64,000 nucleotides of DNA from Eumeta japonica. Taxonomy: Eukaryota; Arthropoda; Insecta; Lepidoptera; Psychidae. Numbering within the stretch: the stretch's first letter is position 1; each line of letters opens with the position of its first letter. The stretch spans positions 62,001-126,000 of the forward strand of contig BGZK01000146.1 in assembly GCA_005406025.1 (NCBI GenBank), given 5' to 3'. Shown in pieces: positions 11,278-23,580 of this stretch. The notes beneath the pieces are model-generated. The model was not told the DNA's origin, did not search any database, and was given only the letters and a program-made list of their open reading frames with translations. A program made the translations under genes and the position numbers.

Positions 11278-12280
11278 CTGTTTATATTCGATATAGGCCA
11301 TTAATTGTACACGGACTAACTTAATATTATGCGTCAGTTGTACTTAGTGCATTCTATGTAATCTATCTATACTCATAGGGTTTTAATAACACTGTCACTT
11401 TTCGAGTATCCAATTCGATACTTATTGCTTTATGAGCTAAAAATAACAATTGGATACTAATGTCTAAACGGATTAAAAAATCTATTGAATAACATTATAG
11501 ATCAAAAGTTCTACTTTCGATATAAAAAAAAAAAGATAAAAAGACCCTCAGTACTATTAAGAAAACTTAGAAAAATCGAAGTTTTGTTTTAGCTGATGAC
11601 TGTAAGGAGCAGAACAACTGTAAAGTTAGTACTTCAGTTATTGTTCGTTCTTCAATTGAGCCGAGCTTCCGAGAAATACTCGAAATGGAAATTAGAAAGC
11701 TGTATTTACTCGAAGCTCAAAGATACAATAAATGTTCCTGCGAGGTTCATAAATACATTGCAAAAAAGAAAACATATACAGTTGTAAATAAAAAGCAGCC
11801 TGAACAATTTATCGTTAGATCTAAAAATTAAAAAACTCCATATATAAATATAATGTAATTGGTGTCCAATACGCTTTAGGTAAAAGCGATGAAATTTGTA
11901 CCTTTTTCTACAGAAGAGATCAAAATAATTCCAACAAATAAACTTATTTCTGATTGAAAGTTGTTTAATTTACACTTCGTTAGCAGTATATTCAATACTT
12001 TTAGTATAGCAGTATAGTCAAATATAACAAAATTAGCTAATACGATTCATTATAATCAAAATATATTTGTATAGAATTTGTAATATCAATCCCTTTTTAA
12101 TACAATCTCAAATACGATTGTAGGATTTACGTAAAATGTTTCGACCTCGTCACGATTACAATACGATAAAAATTTTAGTTATAACGTAATTCGAAGTTTT
12201 ATTAAAGTTCTGGAAATTTGATTAAATTTGTAATTTCACTATCTATCTACAAGAAGTATATTTACGTTGTTTTGTTTCAG

Positions 12281-12479
12281 AATGGTGTGGCGTTATGGAA
12301 CGGGATGCGAGCAGGAGTGTCTCGGCCCAAACGCAAGATGCCGTCGCTGTCCATCAACAACCCCATGGAAGTGCTGCGCCAGCGGTTACTGCAGGAGGTG
12401 GCGCGTAAGCAGATGCGCGAAGCCAGCCAGCGACAGGCCGCCGCCAACCGACTCTTTTTAAAGGATGTGGGCAAACGAG
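12281..12479 (+). CDS. DH45: CRF-like diuretic hormone DH45 peptide exon
   Basis: This exon encodes the 45-residue member of the CRF-like diuretic hormones. The acceptor is strong (TTACGTTGTTTTGTTTCAG). The frame opens in phase 0 and gives a short spacer ending RPKR, then a peptide starting [16 protein letters not shown] and ending RLFLKDV, then Gly-Lys-Arg-G. From Lys to Val there are exactly 45 residues. The core MPSLSI..PM.VLR is shared with DH41, and the AAANR element near the C-terminus is also shared, showing that the two exons arose by duplication. The middle is longer, with several Arg/Gln residues. The donor GTGACC at 12480 splits a Gly codon, as in the other two peptide exons. Confidence 0.93.
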
Positions 12480-13169
12480 GTGACCACTTCAATTCTTTCA
12501 ACATAATATATAGTGCAGGGAATGCTATGGCAAATTAATTATTATTAAAAAAAGAATTATTTTCTTTTTATATTAACACTAATCCAAACAAACTTCCAAA
12601 GTCTTTATTGTTCTTTATTCTTAGTTACTCCAAACAAACTACAGACATATTTCTTTACAAATCCACAATAATTTTCACTCTCGGCTTACTTCGCGCGTAA
12701 GCTGAGAAATTCCCCAATTCCAAACCTGCCCCATTTGCACTTACCCCAAAATTGTTGATTTCGGACTACCGCATTGTCTATCAATCGATTGTGAGTTTCA
12801 TCACATAAGAATCACGAATCATTTTACATTACATCGATATTACATTTAATACTATGAATCTGTCGGAGTAAAATATTGCGGCAAAGTGGAAGTTTTGTGC
12901 TAAATATTTTTTTTGTACACAAAATTTTCAGCTCAGGAATGTTTAAACCATTTGTTCCGTTTAATAGGAAAGTTGGTTGCCTTGCTGCATCCTCCACCGC
13001 GAAACTGACCTTTGTTGTAAAGACAGTATGATCTATACCAACTCATAGTAAATGTTAACGTTTCACCTCTGCATATATACCATACGATACCTCAATTTAT
13101 TTATTTTAATATTGTCGCCCAGGCATTCGGTCGATTATTAAGTAACACCAAATACTTTTTTCTATACAG
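12480..13169 (+). other. Intron between DH45 peptide exon and its tail exon
   Basis: This 690-base AT-rich intron runs from GTGACC to a T-rich acceptor (CTTTTTTCTATACAG). Nothing else is recognised in it. Confidence 0.7.
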
Positions 13170-13222
13170 GTTTCTGGACGAACGCGGTGCCAGTAAACGC
13201 CCGCTACGACATGGACAACTAG
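13170..13222 (+). CDS. DH45: Terminal exon of the DH45 cassette
   Basis: Joined to the G left by the DH45 peptide exon, this reads GFWTNAVPVNARYDMDN and ends at TAG 13220. The short C-terminal propeptide tail is presumably removed at Lys-Arg during maturation. It has good coding-like base composition compared with the 3' UTR that follows. The same exon could in principle be reached from the DH34 or DH41 exons, because all three donors have the same phase. Confidence 0.85.
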
Positions 13223-14262
13223 ATCAAGGCTCTATGGTTTTTGTTTAGTTCTCTCTGAAGCAGACTATAACAATCGCATACTGACAAGAAATCTTCTTAA
13301 AATTATTATTTGGCGTTTCAGTTAGTTCCTTTCCACTCGAAAGAGATGAATTAGTAGAAGGGAAAATTAAAATCTGTCTGTTTCGCTTAAAAGAACATTT
13401 CCGTACTTTAGACAAAGGCTGACCTTCAATTGCCTTACTGATCATTTTTCTCTACAGACTTACTTTTGCCGACTTGAAGAGTACTCAAAGTGAGCACTTA
13501 CCTTAGTAAGTGCTTTTTATCTATACGAAAAGTTTCGAAGCGTTCGCAACTCCCCAAGTACTCGCCGATGTTATCTCCTATTGAACAAAGAAATATATCT
13601 ACAAATATCGTACAATACTTTTACAATAAATCTTAAGAAGATAGTGGAGGTCGTTAATGTTAAAATCGAATGTTCTGTTGATTTCGATGGATTAACTGTG
13701 TATGGTGTCAACCAGTTCGACATCTACAAGGATTGCAACGAAATCAAAAGCACATCAAAATCCAAGTTTCTCTCGAATGTACTATGTGTATAGAATGCAT
13801 AAAAAAACATATGAAATTATTTACCCCAGCAGTCGTACTATCATTTCGCGCGTTTGTCTCCACATTACTATTTTTATACACTGATAAATATTAAGAATGT
13901 GTAAAGACCAGCTGTTATCCCACTATTTTAATACTTAATGACTTCAAAAGAGTGTAATCGGGCGGTCCCCACTGCTTTTCAAATTTTATGTAGTACCGAA
14001 ACTTTGAATAGTTGTAATATAAATTCTATTGCACTTTAATAAATTCATAATGAAATTAGTAGGACGTTGTGATTAAGAAGATTGTGAAGTAAATCAAAAG
14101 CTTAGCGTAACTTTATTTGCTGAAACTTCAATTTCATTGAACACTTGTACAGTGTAGTAGTTGTAATTTATGTTCAATAATGGTTATGTTTAAGAGCATT
14201 TATTAGAAATACGAAGATGTAGGCCAATGTAACACATAAATATTGAAATTATGTTCAATAAA
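13223..14262 (+). other. 3' UTR region of the diuretic hormone gene with three poly(A) signals
   Basis: AATAAA hexamers occur at 13625-13630, 14038-14043 and 14257-14262. The middle one is followed by GT-rich sequence (GACGTTGTGATTAAG), making it a reasonable end point. Short open frames here are not gene-like. Confidence 0.45.
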
Positions 14263-15712
14263 ACAGTTATATTACTATGACGCCTTTTTTTTTACACATT
14301 CGAATGTTTTTGACCGTAATCGTCAATGGTTTGGTACAAAAGAGAGTACAAATATTATCAAAGGAAAGAGAATTAGACAAGAGCGTGCATTGTCTTCGAG
14401 ATTATGTACATTTCTAATGGAAATTTACATAAAATTTCTAAAGAGATGAAAACTTTGATCAAAATCGTGCTTTAATTCCGACTGGATCAAGGTAGCGAGA
14501 TCACTTATTCTCATCCTATCATTCATGAAAGTCTTAACAATTATTTTATTGTACTGTACGAAATTTATTCGTACAGTAGCCTGTAAAGTTATGTAAGCCC
14601 TAAAGAATATTGTTTACCGTAAGATTAAATGAAATGACAAGAAAAGTAAAATAATATTTAAGAAACATATTTAAAAACTCCACTATGAGATAGTCGAATG
14701 CAGTAATTTCCACAGTGCCCCTGTAATTATTTGATCAAATAAAACATTTGAGCTTGACGTTTTGAAAGATCCTTACGTCGTTAACATGGTAATGACCTGG
14801 AAATTTGCTGGTAAGAACCTCGATTTTTTTCTTAGAAAACACAAAACATGTGAAAATGATCTTTGGTTACCTGATTCTCCACGGTATTTACTTCGTCAGT
14901 TGCTATTACACAATTTGTTATCAAAGAAAACTATTATATCAAAGAAGAAAATATCAACGATACATCTTTTAAAACAGAGATTCACATTTTACATGCAAAT
15001 GGAATCGATTTAAGCCTCCAAATTTTCTGCGTAGATTACAAACTATACAAACACTTCAAAATGCCAGTTGATTTTTTTGGAATCATTCCTAGTTTTTATA
15101 AAAAAAAGAACTATTAATTCGCATACGACCTTTAAAAATAAGCGTTTCATTTCGAATCAGTAGTTTATGACTGCGTCACCTTAAACCGAAAATATACAAT
15201 TCGGGAGAGACACAAAAAAAAATTTTAAATGAAAATTACGGGATTGACATTTAAGTGAATTTTCCGTCCATGACTTACGATATAAATGCAATAATTCCTA
15301 CTTTATACTTACGATATAAATGCAACAGTTCCTACCACTGAAGGAAACTATGCTTGTCTAACTAAACTAAACTAACATAGAAGGATTAAGACAATATAAT
15401 ATGTCCATGTTAAAAAATATACTTATGCTCAGGAAAATCAGGCCAACACAAAAAAAAATCATCAAAAACTACAAAATAGAAATGTAAGGACCCACAAAAT
15501 CTGAGTGTGAAGCATAAAATCAATGTGCGAGGAGACACCAAAAACATCACATGCTATATGAAGCGCTCAAGTACACATCGGGAAAATAGGCGTATATTCA
15601 TTTAAAATATTAACCTGATCAAAAATTCAGTCATCTAAACTTTCCGAAGTTAACAGAGAACGCATGGGATATAAATAAAACAGGCCAAGAGCATGTCGAA
15701 CCATGCTTAATG
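14263..15712. other. Intergenic, no gene seen
   Basis: AT-rich, no coding signal. A 34-base period tandem duplication (ACTTACGATATAAATGCAA at 15273 and 15307) is the only structure noted. Confidence 0.5.
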
Positions 15713-16551
15713 TAGGGTTCCGAAACCGTCACTACAAAGAAATGGACTACAGATGAAAAAACTACCTTGTTATAATTTTTTTCATCTTTCCCGCAAATAA
15801 TAAATATAAACACTTTAGTCACCCGTAACTAGAGAGACAAGTAGGTGTCTCGACTTGCTCGATTGCTCTTAAAATAGTGTAAATTAAAAAGCATCAGCAA
15901 AATAGCGTATTTTTATGACACATTTTTTTGTCGTGAAGCTCAGTTTTTCGCCAATAACTCAAAAACAGTATATCCGATCACGTTCAAAGTAATATTCTTT
16001 GAAAGTATTTGTTAAGCGTTACTTTTGTAATTTTTGTCATATTTTTTGGACATACGGTTTAAAAAATAAAGAGAGGATACAATTTATACTACGGATCGGA
16101 GCAATTATTTCCAAAAATATTCACTTATTCAAAAAAATTGCCTAAAAAACTTAAAGAATTTTTGGAAAAACTGTCGAAATATATGCCACACGTTGATGTA
16201 CGCTAGAAAAAAAAAGTTTTGTGTTTCTGTTACGTGTATGAATCAGAAAAATTGCTTAGAAACCTTAAAATGTTTTTAAAAGAACTGTCAAAATATGTGC
16301 CACTCGTTGATGTTTCCTGAAAAAAATTTTTTTCAACTTCTTTTACATGTATGGAGTGACCCCGCTAGAAATGTTTATTTTTGTTATTCAACTACTGAAC
16401 TAAGTAGCGGTTCATGCAAGATACCTATTCTATAAATTTCATCAATATACATCTTGTAGTTTTTGAATAAAATGCCCGTGACAAACGAACGGATGGATGG
16501 ACATGACGAAACTATAAGGGTTCTATTTTGCCATTTTGACTCGGAACTCTA
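15713..16551. mobile_element. Candidate inverted-terminal-repeat DNA element
   Basis: The left end reads TAGGGTTCCGAAAC and the right end reads GACTCGGAACTCTA, the inverted counterpart, matching at 11 of 14 positions. Just inside the right end is a GACGAAACTATAAGGGTTC stretch of the type I associate with abundant lepidopteran repeats. The interior is non-coding, with two diverged copies of a CAC.CGTTGATGT motif (near 16190 and 16302). About 0.84 kb in total. Each end abuts a TA dinucleotide, compatible with a Tc1/mariner-type target, but this is inference. Confidence 0.5.
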
Positions 16552-19500
16552 AAAACAGTAGTAGTTCAAGTATTGCAAATTTTGGAAAGATCATCGTGTA
16601 AAGTCATCAACGTCATCATCATCATCAGTAATAACGTAGTACACGTTAATCGCCACGTGTTTATATTATGCAGATCCTATTCAAATATTCTGTATTATGT
16701 TTGTGGATTTATACGGTATTTTCTGGGTTGCATATAAACCGGCAAGTCTATCATTTTTCTTGTGAAATGCATAGAAATCTACACTTTTCGATAAGTATAT
16801 CACCGTCGGAACATCAGAATTTCATTTCATTTTATAATACGACCGATCAAAGGTGATATACTGATTATAATAACGGTAATGCTGTTTTGTATCATCTTTA
16901 AAATGTTAATATATATACATTAATAAAAACGATACGGTAATAATGACCTTAAAATTCAAAGTTGAACGTATAGGTACAAAATTTAACACAATTACAATAC
17001 AGTGAACATATCACGTCAAAGTCGGTGTTTTTAATATGACCCTAGAATAAACAAACAAATGAGAAAATTATTTGTTTGAAAAATAATATAGATTTTTACG
17101 GATACATTATTTTAATGCCGTTATTAAAAATTAGGTATATAAGAATGGTTAAGTTTTCATAAAATCGTATTGGTGAAAATTTACATTATCTCTAACTATT
17201 TTTTAAATACAACAATAGTGTTGTGAAAAAATAGTATGCTCCAAAAATGTAGTATGTACAGTAGAAAGTTTCGAGGCGGTTTAACCATATAGATAACATG
17301 ATATTTTCAAAAGAAACCTATAGTAAAAAATTTGCCTGTAATCTGAGGGTCGGCGAGGGCTAGACATAAAGCTAGAAAATGTTATGCCGAACAAATTGGT
17401 AGAATATTAAGGAAGGGTCAAAGGAAAATGCCCAATTTACTAAGGGACGCGGGCCCACTCAATTTTTATAGTGTCCATTCGGAAAATCATAAATTAATTG
17501 AAAATAAATAAAAACCTTTCTATTTATCCTCTCAAATTATTCATCCGTGGCACCAACTATATTTTATTTTCATTTCAATCTTCAAAAGTATATTTTATAA
17601 TGTAAGGTAAGTTTCGATTTTTTGAATATCGAAATGTTACATATCGAAAAATGATTATTAGATTTTAACATTTTGAAATCTAATAATCAATTAAATTTCC
17701 AAATATTGATAACTCGCAGAAACACTGACGCCCTTTCAAGTATTGACGAGATTTAATATACTACTGAGGAACGTTAGTGAAACAAAAAAGTATGTAAAAA
17801 TCATATTAAGTAAATCTGTGGTCTTTATATAGCTATTCCTCTGAAAAATAGACGTTTGAGGACACATGGGAGGTTAGCAGAAACCGAAGCCCGGTTAATA
17901 ACTTTGTTAAGGTACAGGGACGCTGAAATGCAAGACAGCAATGTAGATAAGTCAGTTATGATAATTATAAGTCTCTCCTGATAAACTGTAAATGTTTAAA
18001 TGTGGTTCACAGATACTGCAACCCGATCAGAATGATACGAGCATCATCACCTAGATGTGTAAATGACGACTCTTCGGGTGCTGGTGCCATTCTGAGGTAC
18101 CCAAATTAGAAAACGGTAGCACTCTTGTCCCAGATTCTAATTTTTTTTTTTTAATCTGGTTTTGTTAGCAGCATTGGCTGCTTCCTCTAAAGGCTACTCA
18201 CAATGGTTTTTTTTTTAGTTTATATTGTTCCAAGAGCGCTGTCTATCCGCGGGTTCCGGTACATTTTAAATCGGTTATTAAACCGTAGCATAGTAAAAGC
18301 GCAGTCGTAGTCATATTAATGACTATGACTGCGCGGAAAAAGCATACTTTATATGATTATGCGGATGTCTTTTAATAACGAAGACGCGATAAGCGACGAG
18401 ATCCACTATCTCCCAAGCAAAATCAAGGTAAGCAGGGAAGCCAATACCACGCATTAAGCGAACACCCAAACTACCACAATTTATCAGCAAAGCTGCCTGT
18501 ATCCACTAGTTACCGTCTAGACGTACGTTGACAATGTCTCCGAAGACTTGTTTCAAAGTTGTGCTGATATCAATGACCAGCATAAACGATAAAGCTAGAA
18601 CAAGTGTCATAGACTGCAGAAACCGAATTCCAAAATAATTCTTTTAGGGAATTCTGAGACTTCCTCTATTGTCATATTATCCAGTTACTATTGACTGAGA
18701 GGTAAACCGAGCTTTGATACAATTTATACCTTATTACATCGAGTAAATACAATTCTTGCACATATAAAAATTTATATATTACAATAGTATCACGGAAACA
18801 ACTTTCGCTATTTTGATGACAATTTCTTATCAAAGTCTGTTCAAATCAATCAATGTCTGAGACTGAAAATATTTTAATTATATCATAAACCTCGAACAGT
18901 TCACCGACAACGGTTGTTGCTTCGAGTCAATAAATAATAATAGCGCCGGAATGGCGAGGTGCTTTTCAAAAGAAACGGACACCGTTCTGATTTTGGAAAC
19001 TTGTTTCATCTTTTGACGCACTAACAGTCGTCTATCACACACGCTTGTTGAGGAACGTGAATTTCACATCGCGCACCTAAAGAATTCTTAATTGATAAAA
19101 ATCTGTTGAGAATTATTTTATTCAATTAACAATAGTTTTACTTTACGAAATCCAACTATAACCTTTGGTCACTTATTTGCGGTGTCCACCATATCACAAA
19201 CCGCTTCCCGAATCAATTGGATTTTGTATTAATAACTGCCAATATAATATACACAAAGATAAAACAAACCAAAAAGGCCATCTTTTTAATATAAAAACGG
19301 TGTTTCCTGTTAAGTTTCAAAGTAGAGAAGTTCCACAAAGAAAAAAAAAACACTCACACACTGGAAAGAGTACTACAACTACCAGCAATGAAAATACCGG
19401 TGCAAAAAGTGTTTTATGAAAATGAGTACTGAGTTTACGAAAACTGGCAAAGAGTATAATTAATTTTAAATTATAAAAAAAAATTCGTATAATTTAACTC

Positions 19501-19580
19501 TATCTTAAATGTTGTCATCAGTAATTTCAATTATGGTGGTCCGTAAACCATTTTAAATAACGTAATTCGATGTTATCGTG
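16552..19580. other. Intergenic, no gene seen
   Basis: Mostly AT-rich. A CAT-rich microsatellite lies near 16611-16626 and a perfect-looking hairpin lies at 18299-18334. Around 18000-18600 the composition is less AT-rich, suggesting another old element, but no protein motif was recognised on either strand. Confidence 0.4.
18299..18334. repeat. 16-bp inverted repeat (hairpin)
   Basis: The arms GCGCAGTCGTAGTCAT and ATGACTATGACTGCGC pair at 15 of 16 positions around a 4-base ATTA loop. No ORF or promoter is nearby. It could be the tip of a nonautonomous element. Confidence 0.7.
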
Positions 19581-19584
19581 AGCC

Positions 19585-19910
19585 AAGAGCGCTTATGGCC
19601 TTCGTACAGACCGCGTCGTCCTACGAGTAGCACGCTGCTCCCGTGATCGCACGTAAAGGATGGGTTTTCATTCTTGGAATCTTCAACTTTCGAACGTGGA
19701 ACACAGAACATAACACGTCAACGCTACATGGTAAACTTGGAGTGCTTGTAGCCTTTATGCAGACCGCATCAAACTTGCTAACCGATCTGAATATAGCGCG
19801 AGTGCGAATTTGCGCCGGTACAAGCAAGTGCGCTAATAAATACGTATTATAAATTACGTTATTGCGATGCGACTTATGCCTATATTCAGATGGACCATAA
19901 AGCGATCTTT
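19585..19910. repeat. Three degenerate tandem units of about 130-150 bases
   Basis: A motif of the form GAG.GCTT.T.GCCT....CAGACCGC occurs at about 19588 and 19738. A weaker version (GCGACTTATGCCTATATTCAGATGG) is at about 19868. A second shared word (GAACGTG.A.CAC) follows each of the later units. The divergence suggests an old satellite-like array. Open frames on both strands here reflect the repeat, not a gene. Confidence 0.45.
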
Positions 19911-20375
19911 GCTTAGAACGTTTGTATCCGACTAAGAACGTGTAGCACCATGCAATACCACTAATGTGGTAGCGGCATCACCATGATACTACAAGCTGTA
20001 GTTATATTGTTATCGTGGCCTACTACAGTTATGCTTTTGGATTAACAAACAGAAAGAAGATCAACTACAACAAAAATATTTCCAAACCTCTCAATCTGAA
20101 AAGAAAAGATTGTGGGACGGTGTATCTTATCAGTGGGGCTATTGGAACATGATATAACGACAGCAACATTTTTTTTCACAACATAGTAATTTTACTTCTA
20201 TATAAAAAGTTATAATAATTGCAAATCACGAAAATTGAATGCGACAAACATGATCGTTTCATGTACTGGGGCGGTAAGCCCAGTCATTAAGCGTTAGTAC
20301 CCGACTCCCGCGCGACGCGAAATCCTCAAACACAGCAACGAGTCACACCGCATGTTGACGATTTATCGCTCGGCA

Positions 20376-20411
20376 GAGCTTAAGAAGCCCTAAGGCTAGT
20401 GGCTTAAGCTC
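20376..20411. repeat. Small inverted repeat
   Basis: GAGCTTAAG at 20376-20384 is the exact inverse of CTTAAGCTC at 20403-20411, and a further GCC/GGC pair lies inside. It sits in a locally GC-richer stretch (20270-20430) of unknown origin. Confidence 0.5.
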
Positions 20412-21751
20412 ATGTCCGGTCAGAAATAAAGTTTTAGTGAACGAAAATTTCACATCATTCAGTAGATGGTCGTGTAGCCGACTGTATTCTTATGTGAGAA
20501 GTGTTTTAAGTTAAAAATTTTACTTCGCGGCGCGTCCATAAACAGTTTATTTATTTTTATATTATGTCATTAGTCAGTTATTAAACCATTATCACTGTTG
20601 GATATATTGCAATTGGTTATCGTGACCCGATTTGTATTATAAATCTTTATCGTCCAACTACTTTATAATACGTTATCCATATATAGCTTTTCCGGACAAA
20701 AGAATACCAATTATTTTTTTAATAATACATTCGCAGTGAAAGACAAAATTCGAAACACAGATATTGTATGAAGACGTGTACGAGTTAATTATTTGAAACA
20801 TAAAAATGGTCGATGTATAAGTTCGCCGCTTAATCGCTTTACCTCAAGATAAAAATAAATGTCTCAGTGCTCGACAAACAATACAGAGAAATCTGATTTA
20901 CATTATAAATAAGTGTAAATTATTACACTTTACTCGAATGTACTTAGTACATTTCATGAAAAACATTTCTCAGTAATAATTTTATCAAGATTTACACTTC
21001 TTATCCACAGCAATAATGTGATTAAATTATATCTCTAAGTATTCTTTAAACTGAGAAGGTAAGTCCCCGCCCGAATTAAGTACATAAAAGAAATGAAAAG
21101 CGGGGATTTCCCAAGAAAACGCGGTTCCAGTGATAATCATGGAAGTGCCATTGAAACGAGCGCTAAGCATTTGGGTTAAGAGGTTTTTATTTGACTCTTA
21201 TACACCTTTCTGTTTCTTTTTACGTATTTTCGCTATTTGAGTGCGTATAATGAAAACACATTGGTTTTTTTTTTAGATCTGTACATATATATTGCGTTAC
21301 TGTTCATGGGATAATTCTGTCAAAAGAAACTTAAAAAAAAAATGAAATGTTTATGGTTGGAGAAACATAAATTATAGTTCTACAGCTATTATTTTATATT
21401 CAAGTGTAATATACCAGGAAACTAGTATAGAATTTCATGAGTAAATTAAATTTTCCTTGAATAACATTCAGTGTGATATAACTAACGATTTTATTGTTGC
21501 TCTAGACTAAGACCATTTGTTTTTATTCCTTGAACAAGCTAAATAAATACTGAATTGCAAAGGGAATTTGATTATGAATGATAAATGGATCTCTAGCAAT
21601 TTTTTATATGGAACAATTTATGAAGAGCTAAATGTATATAGTCGCAAAACACCAGATAATTGTATTTATCTATGTTTGTGTTCAAATCAAATTAGCATGA
21701 AATACAAAAAGAGTTGTACTTTTATTTTTATATTTATTTTTACACTGGCTT

Positions 21752-22005
21752 TTTCGCGACTCCGCCCGCGTGGACATGTGTATAATTAATTCCTTATTTT
21801 CTAAATCGAGCAATCCTGCCAGTATTGACACCAATCCCAATCCTGTTTACTATTTAAGTTCCTACTTTTTACTTCCGATTAGGTCTTGTTCTCTATTCTA
21901 ATCCTACATCTGTTTCATTCTCTCTGCGTCCTTCTCTTTTCCAATTGCGCTATCCCTCTCGATTTCACCTTCGATATCGATTCCGGTTTCTTGTCATTTA
22001 TTCGA
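21752..22005 (+). mobile_element. Pyrimidine-rich interspersed repeat, copy 1
   Basis: It begins GCTTTTTCGCGACTCCGCCCGCGTGG and continues into a long C/T-rich stretch of degenerate CGATTCC-type words. Related copies lie at 33664-34083 (reverse), 40170-40720, 44744-45330 and 48525-48650. The GC-rich head resembles the CCGCGGCTCCGCCCGCGTGG end common to lepidopteran non-LTR repeats. Confidence 0.55.
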
Positions 22006-22262
22006 TTAGTGGGAGGTATAAAATATCAATTATTCAGAGTATATATTCTGTGTGTTTGATGTCTTATAATCCGTCCCACCGTTTATGCGTCACAAGTGTT
22101 ATGAGTTACAAACAAACAAACATCGCCATAAAGTATCACATTTATAATATATATATATTAAAAATAAATTACGACAAAATACTGTACCTAACTCTTTTTA
22201 AGCATATTGCGCGCCCGGAGAAGCGTGAAAATTAATATAGTCAAATTTCATATGGGGACGAA

Positions 22263-23580
22263 GTGCAGAAATCTATCGAACGAAAATTAAACGGAATTAT
22301 GTCTGGTGAAAAGAAACGAAAAGTAGACGCAGATGGTCGGCAGTTTCAACAAAAATGGACTGAAGAATTCTTTTTTATCTTGCACAATGGTAAGCCTATT
22401 TGTTTGCTGTGTAATGAATCCATTTCAGTGATGAAAGAATTCAGTATAAAGACGTATTATTCAACTAAGCATCGTATGCTGCACTCACTGACAGGACAAA
22501 TAAGAAAAGACAAAATCCAGAACCTTATCGCAAATTTGGAGAAACAGCAGCAAATGTTTCATAAACAAAGAACAAAACTTGATAATGTTGTAAAAGCTAG
22601 TTTTATAGTTAGTTTTAAAAAGGCAAAGTCATTAAAACCATTTGCCGAAGGAGAATTTATTAAGGAGTGTATGTCAAAAGTTTGCAGTGTTCTATGTCCT
22701 AAAAAGAAAAATGAATTTGAAAAAATTAGTTTGTCAACATGAACTGTTGTCCGACGTATAGAAATGATGGCTAATTATATATATACATATACATTGACTG
22801 ATCGTATGGCTGGTTTTGAATCATTTTCCATAGCATTAGACGAGAACACCGATTTATCTCTCACAGCTCAACTGGCTGTATTTATTCGAGGTGTTGATAA
22901 AGAGTTCATAGTCGGAGTATACACAGATGGTGTACCATCTATGGTCGGCTTACGTAAAGGTTTCATCGGAATTTTAAATGAAAAAGCAAATGAATTAAAT
23001 GTGCAAAAAGATGATTTGATAGTCCTTCATTGAATTATCCATCAACAGAACTTGCGTTGTAAATCCATTCTACTCCAGAATGTTATGAATGTGGTAGTAA
23101 AACCATCAATTTTATTCGATCGAGGGGCTTAACCATCGTCAGTTCAAGGCGTTTTGGATGAACTATCAGCCGAATTCTGACGACGTAATATATTATTGTG
23201 AAGTCAGATGGCTAAGAGGAAATAAACGAACTTAGAAATGAATAGCTTTTATGAAATAAAGTATAAACGAATTGTTAAATGCATTAGTATTTTGAATGAT
23301 TTAAATTTCGGACAGTTAGTAACAGCCATTTGAGAAAAGCGGAGAAACATAGGTAACAGTTATCATTTCACCACTCAGCGTGAAAATATTGCTTATGTGA
23401 AAAATTCCGTTACTGTCATTTGAACGATTTAGCGTGTTGATTTATTTATTGAACTACAAAAAAATAAAATTTGCAAATGAAATTGTTATGATTGAAAACA
23501 GAAATCTAAATTTGAAACGTGGAGTGATACAAAAATACTTCATTTTTCCACAAGAAAAATCGCAAGAAGATTAATTTATT
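22263..23580 (+). pseudogene. Degenerate hAT transposase (GTF2IRD2/Charlie-like)
   Basis: The longest intact piece (22263-22742) starts near MSGEKKRKVDADGRQFQQKW and includes the C..C pair of CLLCNESISV followed by TYYSTKH, a BED-type or related zinc-binding start. After a TGA at 22740-22742 the frame resumes (about 22764-23033) with an ALDENTDLSLTAQLAVFIRG block holding the DE.TD catalytic-core signature, then TDGVPSMVG, ending at a stop where the family usually has LHCIIHQ. A frame-shifted continuation with FIRSRGL and YCEVRWL-type words can be followed to about 23230. The family is a hAT transposase of the type domesticated in vertebrate GTF2IRD2. Multiple stops and frameshifts make this copy dead. 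Terminal inverted repeats were not found. Confidence 0.8.

Larger units (their letters stand above)
6807..12280. other. AT-rich stretch between the DH41 and DH45 cassettes
   Basis: This 5.5 kb stretch carries no gene I can support. It contains a duplicated ~200-base sequence (9642-9845 and 11048-11277), an isolated GC island (10370-10490) and one end of a MITE-like repeat (10848-11010), listed separately. For DH45 transcripts it would be intron. Confidence 0.5.

Noticed and set aside
12277..12504. Minus-strand frame opposite the DH45 exon
   Set aside because: Shadow of the peptide exon.
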